Shown here in pieces: positions 36,811-45,758 of a stretch of DNA of 64,000 nucleotides. The notes under the pieces are model-generated. The model did not search any database. It worked only from the letters and a program-made list of their open reading frames with translations, and was not told the origin of the DNA. The translations under genes and the position numbers were made by a program. Within the stretch, counting starts at the first letter, position 1. Every line of letters starts with the position of its first letter. The DNA lies in assembly GCF_001475935.1 (NCBI RefSeq), contig NZ_LDQA01000009.1, positions 62,001-126,000 of the forward strand. The letters are read 5' to 3'. The stretch is from Aureimonas ureilytica (GTDB lineage Bacteria > Pseudomonadota > Alphaproteobacteria > Rhizobiales > Rhizobiaceae).

Positions 36811-37737
36811 CTATGACGCCAGCATCAGGCGATTGCGCCCGCCGCGTTTGGCGTCGTAGAGCGCCCGATCGGCGCGCGAATAGGCCGTGTCCGATCGCTC
36901 TCCTGGCTGAAGCTCCGTCGCGCCGGCGGAGCAGGTGAGCACATAATCGGGGTCCTGCGCGATCTTGCAGGAGTGACTGATGAGAGAGAGCAGCCGGTTC
37001 AAGATGGGCTGTGCCGCTTCTGCGCCGACGCCCGGCAGGATCACCATGAACTCTTCGCCGCCCAGCCGCCCGAGCGCGTCGCAGGTGCGAAGCCCCGCGC
37101 GCAGGGTCCTGGCGACATCCACCAGAACGCTGTCGCCCGTCACATGGCCGAAGCGATCGTTCACCGTCTTGAAGAGGTCGATGTCGAGAATGCAAAGGCT
37201 ACCGAGAGGGCGGGAAGGCGGGACGTCGGTTGTCAGAACCGTCTCCAGCACATCCATGATATGCCGCCGGTTGGAAATGCTGGTCAGCGGGTCGATCTGC
37301 GAAAACCGAACGGCGATATCGCGCTCCTGGCGCAGTTCACGTTGCGAGCAGCGCTGGCGCGTGATGTCGGTTCCCACGAACAGCATGAAGCCGTCCGGCA
37401 TGGTGGATTCCACGATCCAGAGCCAGCGACCGTCCAGCAGATCGGTTTCCGCGCTGAGGCTCGCCACCTTGCCGCGGCGCGACAGGGTGGACTGCAACCA
37501 GTCCTCGAAACAGGGATGGGAAATGCGCACGCCCCGGCCCGCATGATAGTTCCGGCGCATGAGGTCGCACCACAGGGGAGTTTCGCCGGGCTCGATGAAG
37601 AAGGTCGTGCGAAAGGCCTCGTTCGCGTAAACCAGCCGCCCCGAGGGATCGTAGATCCCTATCAAAGCCTGCGTGTGGCCGAGAAGAGCCCAAATGTCTG
37701 GGGTCAGGTCCTGCATCCCTGTTCCGTTCGGTGCCAT
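36811..37737 (-). CDS. PAS domain-containing diguanylate cyclase
   Basis: A protein of about 308 residues that should make cyclic di-GMP. Residues about 10-125 form a PAS sensor domain (IWALLGHTQALIGIYDPSGRLVYANEAF). Residues about 140-305 form a GGDEF domain with the active-site motif GGEEF (LGRLGGEEFMVILPG) and the metal-binding DIDLFKTVNDRFGH. No membrane segment is seen, so it acts in the cytoplasm. No clear RxxD inhibitory site precedes the motif. The start could be the GTG at 37752 or the ATG at 37716. Confidence 0.88.
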   Translation of the reverse strand: MAPNGTGMQDLTPDIWALLGHTQALIGIYDPSGRLVYANEAFRTTFFIEPGETPLWCDLMRRNYHAGRGVRISHPCFEDWLQSTLSRRGKVASLSAETDLLDGRWLWIVESTMPDGFMLFVGTDITRQRCSQRELRQERDIAVRFSQIDPLTSISNRRHIMDVLETVLTTDVPPSRPLGSLCILDIDLFKTVNDRFGHVTGDSVLVDVARTLRAGLRTCDALGRLGGEEFMVILPGVGAEAAQPILNRLLSLISHSCKIAQDPDYVLTCSAGATELQPGERSDTAYSRADRALYDAKRGGRNRLMLAS

Positions 37738-38056
37738 GGCCTTTTGGGCCACTGAGCCTGTCTGTGGGCTCTTAGCTGGAAACAGATCAAGTCCTTCCTA
37801 ACGGCCGATATGCTCTTTGCCGTCAGTCACCATGTCGCAGAGCCGGTCTGGGACACCAAGCGAAGTTTTCAGACATTCATCCGGCGAGCGGCGCTGCGTC
37901 CTGTTGGAATGTGGCGCCGGCCGCATCGATCCTCTTCCAAACCTGTTCGCTCCTTTGCGGCCGGAGCGAGCCATGGTTCTGCGAGGCGACAAGGACAGAC
38001 GGCAGGCGGCTCAATCCCTCGAAGGCAGGATGAGGCGGCCAGCTTGCCCCTTGCCG
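37738..38056. other. 319-bp region without a recognised gene
   Basis: Lies between the diguanylate cyclase start and the ATPase stop, both on the minus strand. It should carry the cyclase promoter. Open frames crossing it are the antisense kind and have no support. No clear terminator is seen for the ATPase gene. Confidence 0.45.
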
Positions 38057-39199
38057 CTATCGCTTGGGCCAGGTCCAGGCAGGGCTTTCGCAGTCCGGGG
38101 CGGCCGTTTCGCCGAAGCTTTTTTCCAGCCGCACCTCCTCGCAGCACCCAGTCTCGCGCAACGCGGCAATCAGCGCCGCGCTGTGGCTGACGAGCACGAT
38201 CTGCGTCTGCCGCGCGGCGGTCTTCAGGAGATGCGCCAGCGGGGGCATCAGCGACGGGTGCAGGCTCGCCTCCGGCTCGTTCAGCACCATCAGCTCGGGC
38301 GGGCGGGGCGAGAGAAGCGCGGCGACGAGCAGGAGAAAGCGCAGCGTGCCATCGGAGAGTTCCGTAGGCCCGAGCGGACGCAGGAGCCCGTGCTGGCGAA
38401 GCCGGAGGCCGGCCGGATCGTCCAGGAGGCGCGATCCCGGAAAGGCCGCCTCGATCGTCTCGTCCAGCGTCCGCGCGTCGCCGATCGCCCGAATGGTGGC
38501 GAGGGCTGCGGCGAGATCCGCTCCGTCGCTCGCCAGAACCGGCGTATAGGTGTGGATGCCGGGGCGGCGGGCCGGCGCGTCCGGGTCGGTGCGCAGCGCG
38601 TCGTAGAAGCGCCAGTCGCGCATCCGCTCGCGCATGGAGAGAAGCTCGAACCCGTCGGCCGGATCGGCGCAATGCGTCACCATGGAATCGAAGGGCGACA
38701 GCGCATCCATCGCCTCGCGCCAGACGCCGCTGTCGGACATGCGCAGCCGCACCAGGGCATTACGGCGCTCGGCAAAGAGCGAGCTGCGCGACAGGCGCTC
38801 GCCCGTCCACATGGCCTCCCCCTTGATGACAGGGTCGAGCGGAAACGGGTTCTCCGGGCTCGGCATTCCGAGATCGATCGCATAGCCATAGGCATCGCCC
38901 GCAAAACCCAGCGCCAGGCTGATCGGCTTCGAGCGCGGGCCGCCCTGAATGGGAACGCGGCCCTGGCGCATAGTCCGGCTGATCGTCTCCGGCCCGGCCC
39001 AGAGCGTGGAGGTGAAGCCGCCCTCCTGCGCCAGCGTCGCAATCAGCCGCCCCTGCGCGGTCTCGGCCAGCAGCCGCAGCGCGCGGTAGAGGCTGGTCTT
39101 GCCGCTGCCGTTGGCGCCCGTCACCAGCGTCAGCCGCCCTAGCGGGATCACCAGATCGCGCAAGGACCGATAGTTGGCGACAGCCAATGTGGTGAGCAT
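38057..39199 (-). CDS. AAA-family ATPase (RecF/SMC-like, OLD-type)
   Basis: A 380-residue ATPase that begins directly with the RecF-like N-terminus (LTTLAVANYRSLRDLVIPLGRLTLVTGANGSGKTSL; Walker A 28-35). The C-terminal part has a signature-like LSDGTLRFLLLVAALL, Walker B LMVLNEPEASLHP (Asn where Asp-Glu is usual) and the D/H-loop VSHSAALIAAL. Similar proteins are annotated as predicted ATPases of the AAA_21 type, some in defence systems. No nuclease or toxin partner is next to it, so its role is open. Decayed insertion sequences lie just upstream. Confidence 0.82.
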   Translation of the reverse strand: MLTTLAVANYRSLRDLVIPLGRLTLVTGANGSGKTSLYRALRLLAETAQGRLIATLAQEGGFTSTLWAGPETISRTMRQGRVPIQGGPRSKPISLALGFAGDAYGYAIDLGMPSPENPFPLDPVIKGEAMWTGERLSRSSLFAERRNALVRLRMSDSGVWREAMDALSPFDSMVTHCADPADGFELLSMRERMRDWRFYDALRTDPDAPARRPGIHTYTPVLASDGADLAAALATIRAIGDARTLDETIEAAFPGSRLLDDPAGLRLRQHGLLRPLGPTELSDGTLRFLLLVAALLSPRPPELMVLNEPEASLHPSLMPPLAHLLKTAARQTQIVLVSHSAALIAALRETGCCEEVRLEKSFGETAAPDCESPAWTWPKR

Positions 39200-39323
39200 C
39201 AGGGGACCTCGTGCCCGTCCGTCCGAGCCGGCTTTCTAGCACCAATGCCCGCGCCCGGCATGGCCCCCCTGTCTGTTGGAAATGTGAGAAGGTGATCGTG
39301 CGGAAGAGAGCCCGTCCCTCCGA

Positions 39324-40343
39324 GGACCTAGGTGTTTGATCCCAGGCTTTGATGGTGCAGTCTTCACTCACGAGTGGAAGGAGGCACTATGGGCCAGGTT
39401 CACCACGGGAGCACTGCGACGAGAGCGGCAGTCCGCCCTGCGATACAAAATAGTCAAGAGAGCCTGAGGGCGCTGTCTAAGCGCTACGGGATCAATCCGA
39501 AGACCGTCGCGCAGTAGAAGAAGCGAACCTCGACAGCCGATCGCAAGACCGGACCGAGAGAGCCGCATTCCACGATGATGTCAGTCGAGGATGAGGCCGT
39601 CATCGTCGCCTTTCGACGCCACACGCTGCTGCCGCTCGACGACTGCCTCTCGCCCTACAACCAACGATCCCACATCTGACGCGGTCATCGCTGCATCGCT
39701 GCCTTCAGCACCATGGCATCTCGCGCCTGCCCGATGTCGACGACGATAAGCCTATCAGGAAGAAGTTCAAGCGTTACCCCATGGGCTACTTCCACGGCGA
39801 TATCGCTGGCGTGCAGACGGCCGAGGGCAAGCTTTCCCTCTTCGTGGCGATCGATTACACGTCCAAGTTCGCCTTCGCCCAACTGCACCTCTCAGCCGGC
39901 AAGATGGAAGCCGCTTAATTCCGGCGCGATCTGGTGGCGGCCATCCCCTATGCCATCCATACCGTGCTGACTGATAACGGCATCCAGTTCACCAACTGCG
40001 CCTGCGACGTCTATGCTTTCCACCACATCTTCGATCGTGTCTGCGACGAGAACGACATCGAGCATCGCCTGACCAAAGTGAAACACCCTTGGACCAACCG
40101 ACAGGTCGAGCAGATGAACCGCACGATCAAGGACGCCACCGTCAAACGCTTCCACTACGACGACCACGCCCAGTTGCAACGCCACCTCGCCGACTTCCTT
40201 GATGGCTACAATTTTGCACGCCAACTGAAGACGCTGAATGGCCTGACGCCTTACGAGTTCGTCTGAAAACAGTGGATCTCAGAACCAGACTGGTTCATCG
40301 TCAATCGGATCCACCAAATGCCGGGACTGAACATTAGAGCCCG
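39324..40343 (+). mobile_element. Decayed IS481-family insertion sequence
   Basis: About 1 kb. Outer ends appear to be imperfect inverted repeats: left near 39324-39346 (CTAGGTGTTTGATCCCAGG) and right near 40321-40342 (CCGGGACTGAACATTAG). Between them is one broken transposase gene. Exact ends are by eye. Confidence 0.7.
39389..40334 (+). pseudogene. IS481-family transposase, degraded
   Basis: The conceptual protein has an N-terminal HTH (LRALSKRYGINPKTVAQ) and an rve/DDE integrase core with catalytic Asp in GYFHGDIAG, Asp in VLTDNGIQF and Glu in RQVEQMNRTIKD. The frame is broken by TAG at 39515, a frameshift near 39665, TAA at 39916 and TGA at 40264, and continues past the last stop as KQWISEPDWFIVNRIHQMPGLN. 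These four lesions make an active product impossible. The original ATG at 39389 follows GGAGG. Confidence 0.88.
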
Positions 40344-40344
40344 T

Positions 40345-41400
40345 GGGGGAGCAAGGGTCCCCTCCGCGTCTGCTTGAACCTGAACAGTTGCTTGGGACGA
40401 CAAATCCTGCACGACATGGACAGGAGCTTTCACCATGCCACAGCCTGTTGTCGGCTGCGATCTTTCACACGGCTTCATCGATCTCTGCCGCCTGCCCTCA
40501 GCCAAGGTCGAGCGCATCGCCAATACGCCGGAGGATATCTCGGCCTTCCTCGACACGCTCGACCGCGACGTTCTCGTCATGTTCGAGGCCACCAGCGGCT
40601 GCGACGGCCACCTCATCGCGGCCCTTGTCGAGCACGCCGTCCCTCTCGCGCGTCAATCCCTGTCAGGCCCGCGAGTTCGCCAGAGCCACGGGCGTCCTGG
40701 CTTAAACCGACCGCGTCGATGCTTGTATTCTGGCGCAGATGGGCTCTGCCCTCAACCTTCCGGCCACCGTCCCGCTCAGCCAAGCCCACGCCCGGCTCTC
40801 CGATTTTCTCGGGCGGCGCAGGCAGTGGGTCGACATGCGAAAGGCCGAGAAGCTGCACCGCCACAGCGCCGGGCAGGAAGAGATCGCAGCCAGCATCGAA
40901 GCCATGGTCGAGATGCTCACCCGGCAGATCAGCGATCTTGATCGGCGCATCGCGGACCTGATCCAAGCCCCCCTCGCCGATCAGGCGCACCTCCTCTTGG
41001 CGGTGCCAGGCATCGGCCGGACTGTACTTGCCACCCTTCTAGGCGAGCTCCCCGAACTCGGCACGCTCTGCCGACGCCGCATCGCCTCTCTTGCCGGCTT
41101 GGCGCCACATGCAAGGGAGAGCGGCACTTGGCGAGGGGCACGGCGCATCTGGGGCGGGCGACGAAAGGTGCGTGAGGCTCTCTACATCGTGGCCCTTAGC
41201 GCTTCACGAAACGCGCCCGTCCTTGAAGAACGCCTGCGCCTCATGGGCAAGGCGCCCAAGACGATCCTGATCGCCGTCGCCCGCCAGTTCCTCGTCAACC
41301 TCAACGCCATGCTGCGATCCAAAACACCAATCGCGCTCGCGTGAGCAAACACAGTGGCCTCCGCCTCCTAGCGTCTGCGCCTCGCACGCGCTGGGCCAGC
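40345..41400 (+). mobile_element. Decayed IS110-family insertion sequence
   Basis: It abuts the right end of the IS481 element. IS110-family elements lack clear terminal inverted repeats, so the limits are approximate. It carries one broken transposase gene and non-coding flanks. Confidence 0.6.
40435..41344 (+). pseudogene. IS110-family transposase, degraded
   Basis: The N-terminal DEDD half (VVGCDLSHGFIDLC ... VMFEATSGCDGHL) and the C-terminal transposase_20 half (LLLAVPGIGRTVLATLLGELPELGTL ... ASLAGLAPHARESGTWRG) are both recognisable. A frameshift near 40650 moves the reading frame, and a TAA at 40703 stands where relatives read a Lys codon (GVLA-stop-TDRVDA). The C-terminal part remains open from 40739 but lacks the catalytic N-terminus, so it is inactive. 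Confidence 0.88.
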
Positions 41401-41428
41401 TTCCCGGCAGTACGGCTCAACGCCAACA

Positions 41429-41460
41429 AGAAAAAGCCGGACGCTTGCGCATCCGGCTTT
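41429..41460 (-). terminator. Rho-independent terminator after rpmF
   Basis: On the minus strand AAAGCCGGA (41460-41452) pairs with TCCGGCTTT (41441-41433) and a T tract follows. It ends the rpmF transcript 35 bp after the stop. Confidence 0.9.
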
Positions 41461-41494
41461 CGCAATATCGATGGCCCGAAAGCCGATCGTGGAA

Positions 41495-41680
41495 TCAGGC
41501 GTCCTGCTTGACCGCGAGGATCTGGCGGCCGCGATACATGCCCGACTTCAGGTCGATGTGGTGCGGACGGCGCAGTTCGCCCGAGTTCTTGTCCTCGACA
41601 TAGGTCGGGGCCTTGAGCGCGTCGGCCGAACGGCGCATGCCACGCTTGGAGGGGGAGGTTTTGCGTTTAGGGACGGCCAT
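41495..41680 (-). CDS. rpmF: 50S ribosomal protein L32
   Basis: A 61-residue basic protein starting [18 protein letters not shown], the conserved start of L32, with the alphaproteobacterial tail [21 protein letters not shown]. It lacks the zinc-binding Cys pairs of some Gram-positive L32 proteins, as expected. It has its own terminator. mtgA lies 265 bp upstream on the same strand, an order seen in rhizobia. Confidence 0.97.
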   Translation of the reverse strand: MAVPKRKTSPSKRGMRRSADALKAPTYVEDKNSGELRRPHHIDLKSGMYRGRQILAVKQDA

Positions 41681-41824
41681 CGGTTTCTCCGTTCACGTCG
41701 GCGGCGCTGAGTTCCGTCGAGGACGAACCGCGTCGAATGGTTGTTGTTTGAGCTTTGGCCGGCGCACAAGCGCTGCGAAAGCCGATCCCGACCCAACGAC
41801 AGACCGACGAAGCCCAAAGGGTTC

Positions 41825-41861
41825 GAATTCGGCCCTATCGAATTGACGGGAATTCGGCCCT
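41825..41861. repeat. Two direct copies of GAATTCGGCCCT
   Basis: The 12-mer occurs at 41825-41836 and 41850-41861, 25 bp apart, in the spacer between rpmF and mtgA. It could be a small promoter-region duplication. No function is claimed. Confidence 0.5.
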
Positions 41862-41944
41862 GCCCTTAGCAAAGATGCCCCCGCTTGGAAAGGGGCGAGC
41901 GGGTTTTTATCGACCCGCTCCCTCGCCGCTCGGCCCGCAAAGCC

Positions 41945-42787
41945 CTAGCGAGCCCGCAACACGCAGCCGGTATAATCACCGGACGCGCGCGCGCGCGCCT
42001 CCACGACGCTCGCCAGACGCCGCAGGCCGGCCGAGGGCCGGGCCGGGTCGCGCGTCAGGGGCGAGGGCAGCGCGACGGCCAGAAGCGCGGCCTGGCGCGC
42101 CGTCAGCTGCGAGGCCGGCTTGTTGAAATAGAAGCGCGAGGCCGCGCCGATCCCATAGATGCCATCGCCCCACTCGGCGATGTTGAGATAGATTTCCATC
42201 GTGCGACGCTTGGACCAGACGAAGTCGGCATAGGTCGCGAGCGGCAGTTCCAGCGCCTTGCGCAGGAAGGAGCGGCCGTTCCACAGAAACAGGTTCTTGG
42301 CCGTCTGCATGGGAATGGTGGACGCCCCGCGCCCCGCCTCCCCCTCGTTCACGGCCTGATCCACCACGGTTCCGAGCGCGTCCCAATCCACGCCGCCATG
42401 GAAGCAATATTGCCCGTCTTCCGACATCATGACGGAGGCGATCATGACGGGCGCGATCTGGTCGATCGGCGTCCATTCCCGCTCATAGGGCTGAAAGGAA
42501 AAATGCTCGGCCAGCATCAGCGTCGAGACCGGATGCACGGCGGGAATCGCATAGATCGGCACGAGCACCGCCGGAATCGCGGCAAGGCCGACCACGGCGA
42601 ACAGCGCGGCATAGACCAGCCGCCGGATCATCGGCACCTGCGCATGGCGGCGAGCGGGCGGAGCCTCGTGCTCTTCGCCGAAGTCGCCCGGAGCATAGCC
42701 GTCATGGCGCTCGACCTCGTCCGCAAAGCCAGCAGTCTCCCGATGGAAAGCGCCGTCGCCAGCGCCTCGTTCAAGCCGGTCGGCCAC
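41945..42787 (-). CDS. mtgA: Monofunctional biosynthetic peptidoglycan transglycosylase
   Basis: Polymerises lipid II into glycan strands at the outer face of the inner membrane. It has one N-terminal membrane anchor (LVYAALFAVVGLAAIPAVLV) and a GT51 domain with MIASVMMSEDGQYCFHGGVDW (first catalytic Glu), GASTIPMQTAKNLFLW, KRRTMEIYLNIAEWGDGIYGIGAAS (second Glu) and LTARQAALLAVALP. The GTG at 42787 gives 280 residues with a 52-residue polar lead; the ATG at 42631 would give 228, closer to the usual size. Which start is used is unclear. Confidence 0.9.
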   Translation of the reverse strand: MADRLERGAGDGAFHRETAGFADEVERHDGYAPGDFGEEHEAPPARRHAQVPMIRRLVYAALFAVVGLAAIPAVLVPIYAIPAVHPVSTLMLAEHFSFQPYEREWTPIDQIAPVMIASVMMSEDGQYCFHGGVDWDALGTVVDQAVNEGEAGRGASTIPMQTAKNLFLWNGRSFLRKALELPLATYADFVWSKRRTMEIYLNIAEWGDGIYGIGAASRFYFNKPASQLTARQAALLAVALPSPLTRDPARPSAGLRRLASVVEARARASGDYTGCVLRAR

Positions 42788-42957
42788 GCATCTCGCCCAT
42801 GATCTCCCCGCGCCTCACGGCCGATTGTTACGGTCCGTCATAGCAAGCTCTTGGAAAGCGAGGCAATCGCTCCGCCGAACACGACTTGCGGCAGGGCGCG
42901 GCGAAAGGCACAGAAGGCGCCTGATCGCCTCACATCTCCTCCTGCTTGCGAGCTTCC

Positions 42958-43872
42958 ATGTCCGACAGCGCCGCGCGGCCCGCCTTCGAAACGCAACTCG
43001 GCCAATCCGCCGCGCGCATGGAAGAGGTGCTCCAACAGGCCCTCGCCAGCGACACGGCGTTGCTTTCGGGCGCGCCCGAGCGCTTGCTGGAGGCCATGCG
43101 CCACGGCGCGCTCGGCGGCGGCAAGCGCCTGCGCCCGTTTCTGGTCGAGGAGAGTGCCGCGCTGTTCGGCGCCTCGGCGCAGGCCGCAGCGCCCGTCGCC
43201 GCCGCGCTCGAATGCATCCACTGCTATTCGCTGGTGCATGACGATCTGCCGGCGATGGACGACGACGACTTGCGCCGGGGCCGCCCGACGGTCCACCGCG
43301 CCTTCGACGAGGCGACAGCGATTCTGGCCGGCGACGCGCTGCTGACGCTCGCTTTCGGCTTGGTCGCCGAGGCCAGTGCCCTGCCCGCCGAGGCCCGTCT
43401 GTCGCTCGTCCAACTTCTCTCGCGCGAAGCCGGGGCCGCCGGCATGGCCGGCGGCCAAGCGCTGGATCTGGCGGCCGAAACGCAGACGCTCTCGGAAGCC
43501 GAGATCGCGCGAATGCAGGCGATGAAGACCGGGGCTCTTCTAGCCTTCGCGGCCGAGGCGGGGCCGATCCTGGCGGGGGCTCCGGAAGCTGATCGCAAGG
43601 TCTTGCGCCGCTATGGCGAGATCATCGGCCTCGCCTTCCAGCTGGCGGACGATCTCCTGGACGAGACGGCCGATGCCGCGACGCTCGGCAAGGCGGTCGG
43701 CAAGGATCAGGCGCGCGGCAAGAAGACCCTGCCCGCCCTGCGCGGCCAGGACTGGACGCGCGGCGAACTCTCCCGGCTCGTGGCCGAAGCCGAATCCCTC
43801 CTCGCCCCCTATGGCGAGCGGGCCGAGACGCTGCGCCAGACCGCGCGTTTCGTCGCCTTCCGCACGCGGTAG
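42958..43872 (+). CDS. ispA: Short-chain polyprenyl diphosphate synthase (farnesyl/geranyl type)
   Basis: A 304-residue trans-prenyltransferase that condenses IPP with allylic diphosphates in the cytoplasm. It has the first Asp-rich motif HDDLPAMDDDDLRRGRPTVH with the two-residue insertion typical of bacterial farnesyl diphosphate synthases, the GGGKRLRP IPP-binding loop, and the second motif FQLADDLLDETAD. The ATG at 42958 is the likely start. ispG of the same pathway lies 4 kb away. FPP versus GGPP specificity is not certain. Confidence 0.9.
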   Translation: MSDSAARPAFETQLGQSAARMEEVLQQALASDTALLSGAPERLLEAMRHGALGGGKRLRPFLVEESAALFGASAQAAAPVAAALECIHCYSLVHDDLPAMDDDDLRRGRPTVHRAFDEATAILAGDALLTLAFGLVAEASALPAEARLSLVQLLSREAGAAGMAGGQALDLAAETQTLSEAEIARMQAMKTGALLAFAAEAGPILAGAPEADRKVLRRYGEIIGLAFQLADDLLDETADAATLGKAVGKDQARGKKTLPALRGQDWTRGELSRLVAEAESLLAPYGERAETLRQTARFVAFRTR

Positions 43873-43891
43873 GCCGCGCACCGCACCGGCC

Positions 43892-44596
43892 ATGTCGCGC
43901 TCCGAACGCCTGCTCGATCTCCTCCAGCTCCTGCGCCGCCATCGCCAGCCGGTGAGCGGGCGGGCGCTGGCGGAAGAGCTCGGCGTCAGTCTGCGCACGC
44001 TCTACCGCGACATCGCCAGTCTTCAGGCCATGGGGGCCGAGATCGAGGGCGAGGCCGGGCTCGGCTATGTCCTGAAGCCCGGCTTCCATCTGCCACCGCT
44101 GATGTTCCGGCCGGACGAGTTGCAGGCCTTGGCGCTCGGCGCGCGCTGGGTGGCGGACCGGGCGGATGCGGATTTGAGCGAGGCCGCGCTGAGCGCCCTG
44201 TCGCGCATCGCGGCCGTCCTGCCGCCCGACCTCAAGGCCGATCTCGACGCTTCCGCCCTTCTTCTCGGCCCGGCCAAGGGATTCGTGAGCGATAGCGTGA
44301 ACACGGCGCTGCTGCGACAGGCGATCCGGGGCGGGCGCAAGCTGCGCCTCTCCTATCGCGATGCCTCGGACATGGCGTCCGAGCGGGTCATCTGGCCCTT
44401 CGCGCTGGCCTTCTTCGAGGGGGTGCGGCTGCTGCTCGGTTGGTGCGAGTTGAGAGAAAGCTTCCGCAACTTTCGCACCGATCGTATCGTCTCGGCCGAG
44501 CTTTTGACGGAGCGAAGCCCCAAGCGTCCACCCGTCCTTCTCAAGGAATGGCGGGTTGCTGAGGGCATCAAGGCCGGTCGCGAGATCGGCGCATGA
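43892..44596 (+). CDS. HTH-WYL domain transcriptional regulator (YafY-like)
   Basis: A 234-residue regulator with an N-terminal winged helix (RLLDLLQLLRRHRQPVSGRALAEELGVSLRTLYRDIASLQAMGA) and a C-terminal WYL-type ligand-binding domain (LLRQAIRGGRKLRLSYRD ... VIWPFALAFFEGVRLLLGWCELRESFRNFRTDRI). It starts 19 bp after the prenyl synthase gene and its stop touches the next gene, so it may be cotranscribed with both. Its target and ligand are unknown. Confidence 0.87.
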   Translation: MSRSERLLDLLQLLRRHRQPVSGRALAEELGVSLRTLYRDIASLQAMGAEIEGEAGLGYVLKPGFHLPPLMFRPDELQALALGARWVADRADADLSEAALSALSRIAAVLPPDLKADLDASALLLGPAKGFVSDSVNTALLRQAIRGGRKLRLSYRDASDMASERVIWPFALAFFEGVRLLLGWCELRESFRNFRTDRIVSAELLTERSPKRPPVLLKEWRVAEGIKAGREIGA

Positions 44597-44607
44597 AAGG
44601 GAATCGG

Positions 44608-45753
44608 ATGGAGTTCGATCGGCAGGCATTGAGCCAGGCCATCGCCTTTCGCCGCGCGCTGCATCAAGCGCCGGAACTCTCCGGCGAGGAGGCGCGCACG
44701 GCCGAGACGGTGGCGGCGCGGCTGCACGGATTTGCGCCCGACCAACTCCTCACCGGCCTCGGCGGCCACGGCGTCGCCTGCATCTTCGAAGGCGCGGAGC
44801 CGGGGCCGAGTCTGCTTCTGCGGTGCGAACTCGACGCGCTGCCGATCGAGGAAATCAGCGATGCGCCGCATCGCTCACGCATTCTTGGAAAGGGCCATCT
44901 CTGCGGCCATGACGGGCATTCGGCCATTCTGACGCTGGTCGCCTCCGCACTTTCCCAACGTCGCCCGGCGCGCGGGCGCGTCATCCTCCTGTTCCAGCCG
45001 GCGGAGGAAACCGGCGCGGGGGCTGCGGCCGTGCTGGCCGACCCCGCCTTTGCCGCGATCCGGCCCGACATGGCGCTGTCGCTGCACAATCTGCCCGGCC
45101 TGCCCCTGGGCGAAGCGTCCTTGCGCGAAGGGCCGGTCAATTGCGCCTCGCGCGGCCTGCGGATCACGCTCTCGGGCAAGACCGCCCATGCCTCCATGCC
45201 GCAGGACGGGCTTTCGCCCATGGCCGCCATGACCCGCCTCATGCCTGCGCTCGCGGCACTCGGGCCGGGCGGCGCGTTGGACGAGAGTTTTCGTCTGGTC
45301 ACGATCACCCATGCGCGCCTCGGCGAGCCCGCCTTCGGCATCGCGCCCGGAACGGGCGAAATCTGGGCGACGCTGCGCACGCTCCGCGACGAGGCGATGG
45401 CGGCGCTGATTGAGGAAGCCGAGCGGCTCGTCATCAGCGAGGCCGATGCGGCGGGCCTCGGCCATGCCCTCGCCTACGAGGACATCTTCACCCATTGCGA
45501 GAACCACCCCGCAGCCGTCGCGCTCCTGCGCAGCGCGCTGGACGCGGAAGGCATCGCGCATCGGCCGGGCGAGCCGATGTACCCCTCAGAAGATTTCGGC
45601 CGCTTCGCCTCCGTCTCGCGCTCGGCCATGTTCTTTCTGGGCGCAGGCCTCGACCATCCGCGCCTCCACAATCCCGACTACGACTTCCCCGACGATCTCA
45701 TCGCCATCGGCGCGCGGGTGTTTCTGAGAGCGGTGCGCGAGGCCTTGGGCTAG
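44608..45753 (+). CDS. M20-family amidohydrolase (HipO-like)
   Basis: A 381-residue zinc amidohydrolase with FRRALHQAPELSGEE, LLRCELDALPIEE, GHLCGHDGHSAILT and LLFQPAEETGAGA, and the C-terminal PSEDFGRFA and PRLHNPDYDFPD segments. It is related to the enzyme at 30315 but clearly diverged. AAAGGGAA lies 4 bp before the ATG at 44608; an earlier ATG at 44593 overlaps the WYL stop by 4 bp and could also be used. Probable substrate: an N-acyl amino acid. Confidence 0.88.
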   Translation: MEFDRQALSQAIAFRRALHQAPELSGEEARTAETVAARLHGFAPDQLLTGLGGHGVACIFEGAEPGPSLLLRCELDALPIEEISDAPHRSRILGKGHLCGHDGHSAILTLVASALSQRRPARGRVILLFQPAEETGAGAAAVLADPAFAAIRPDMALSLHNLPGLPLGEASLREGPVNCASRGLRITLSGKTAHASMPQDGLSPMAAMTRLMPALAALGPGGALDESFRLVTITHARLGEPAFGIAPGTGEIWATLRTLRDEAMAALIEEAERLVISEADAAGLGHALAYEDIFTHCENHPAAVALLRSALDAEGIAHRPGEPMYPSEDFGRFASVSRSAMFFLGAGLDHPRLHNPDYDFPDDLIAIGARVFLRAVREALG

Positions 45754-45758
45754 CCCCC

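Noticed and set aside
40739-41344. Intact 201-residue transposase
   Set aside because: It is only the C-terminal half of an IS110 transposase; the catalytic half lies in another frame behind a stop.
41897-41920. Hairpin GAGCGGGT/ACCCGCTC as an mtgA terminator
   Set aside because: The stem is real but no T tract follows on the minus strand.
41815-41945. tRNA-like GGGTTCGAATTC stretch upstream of rpmF
   Set aside because: No acceptor stem or cloverleaf can be formed around it; it is part of a short direct repeat.
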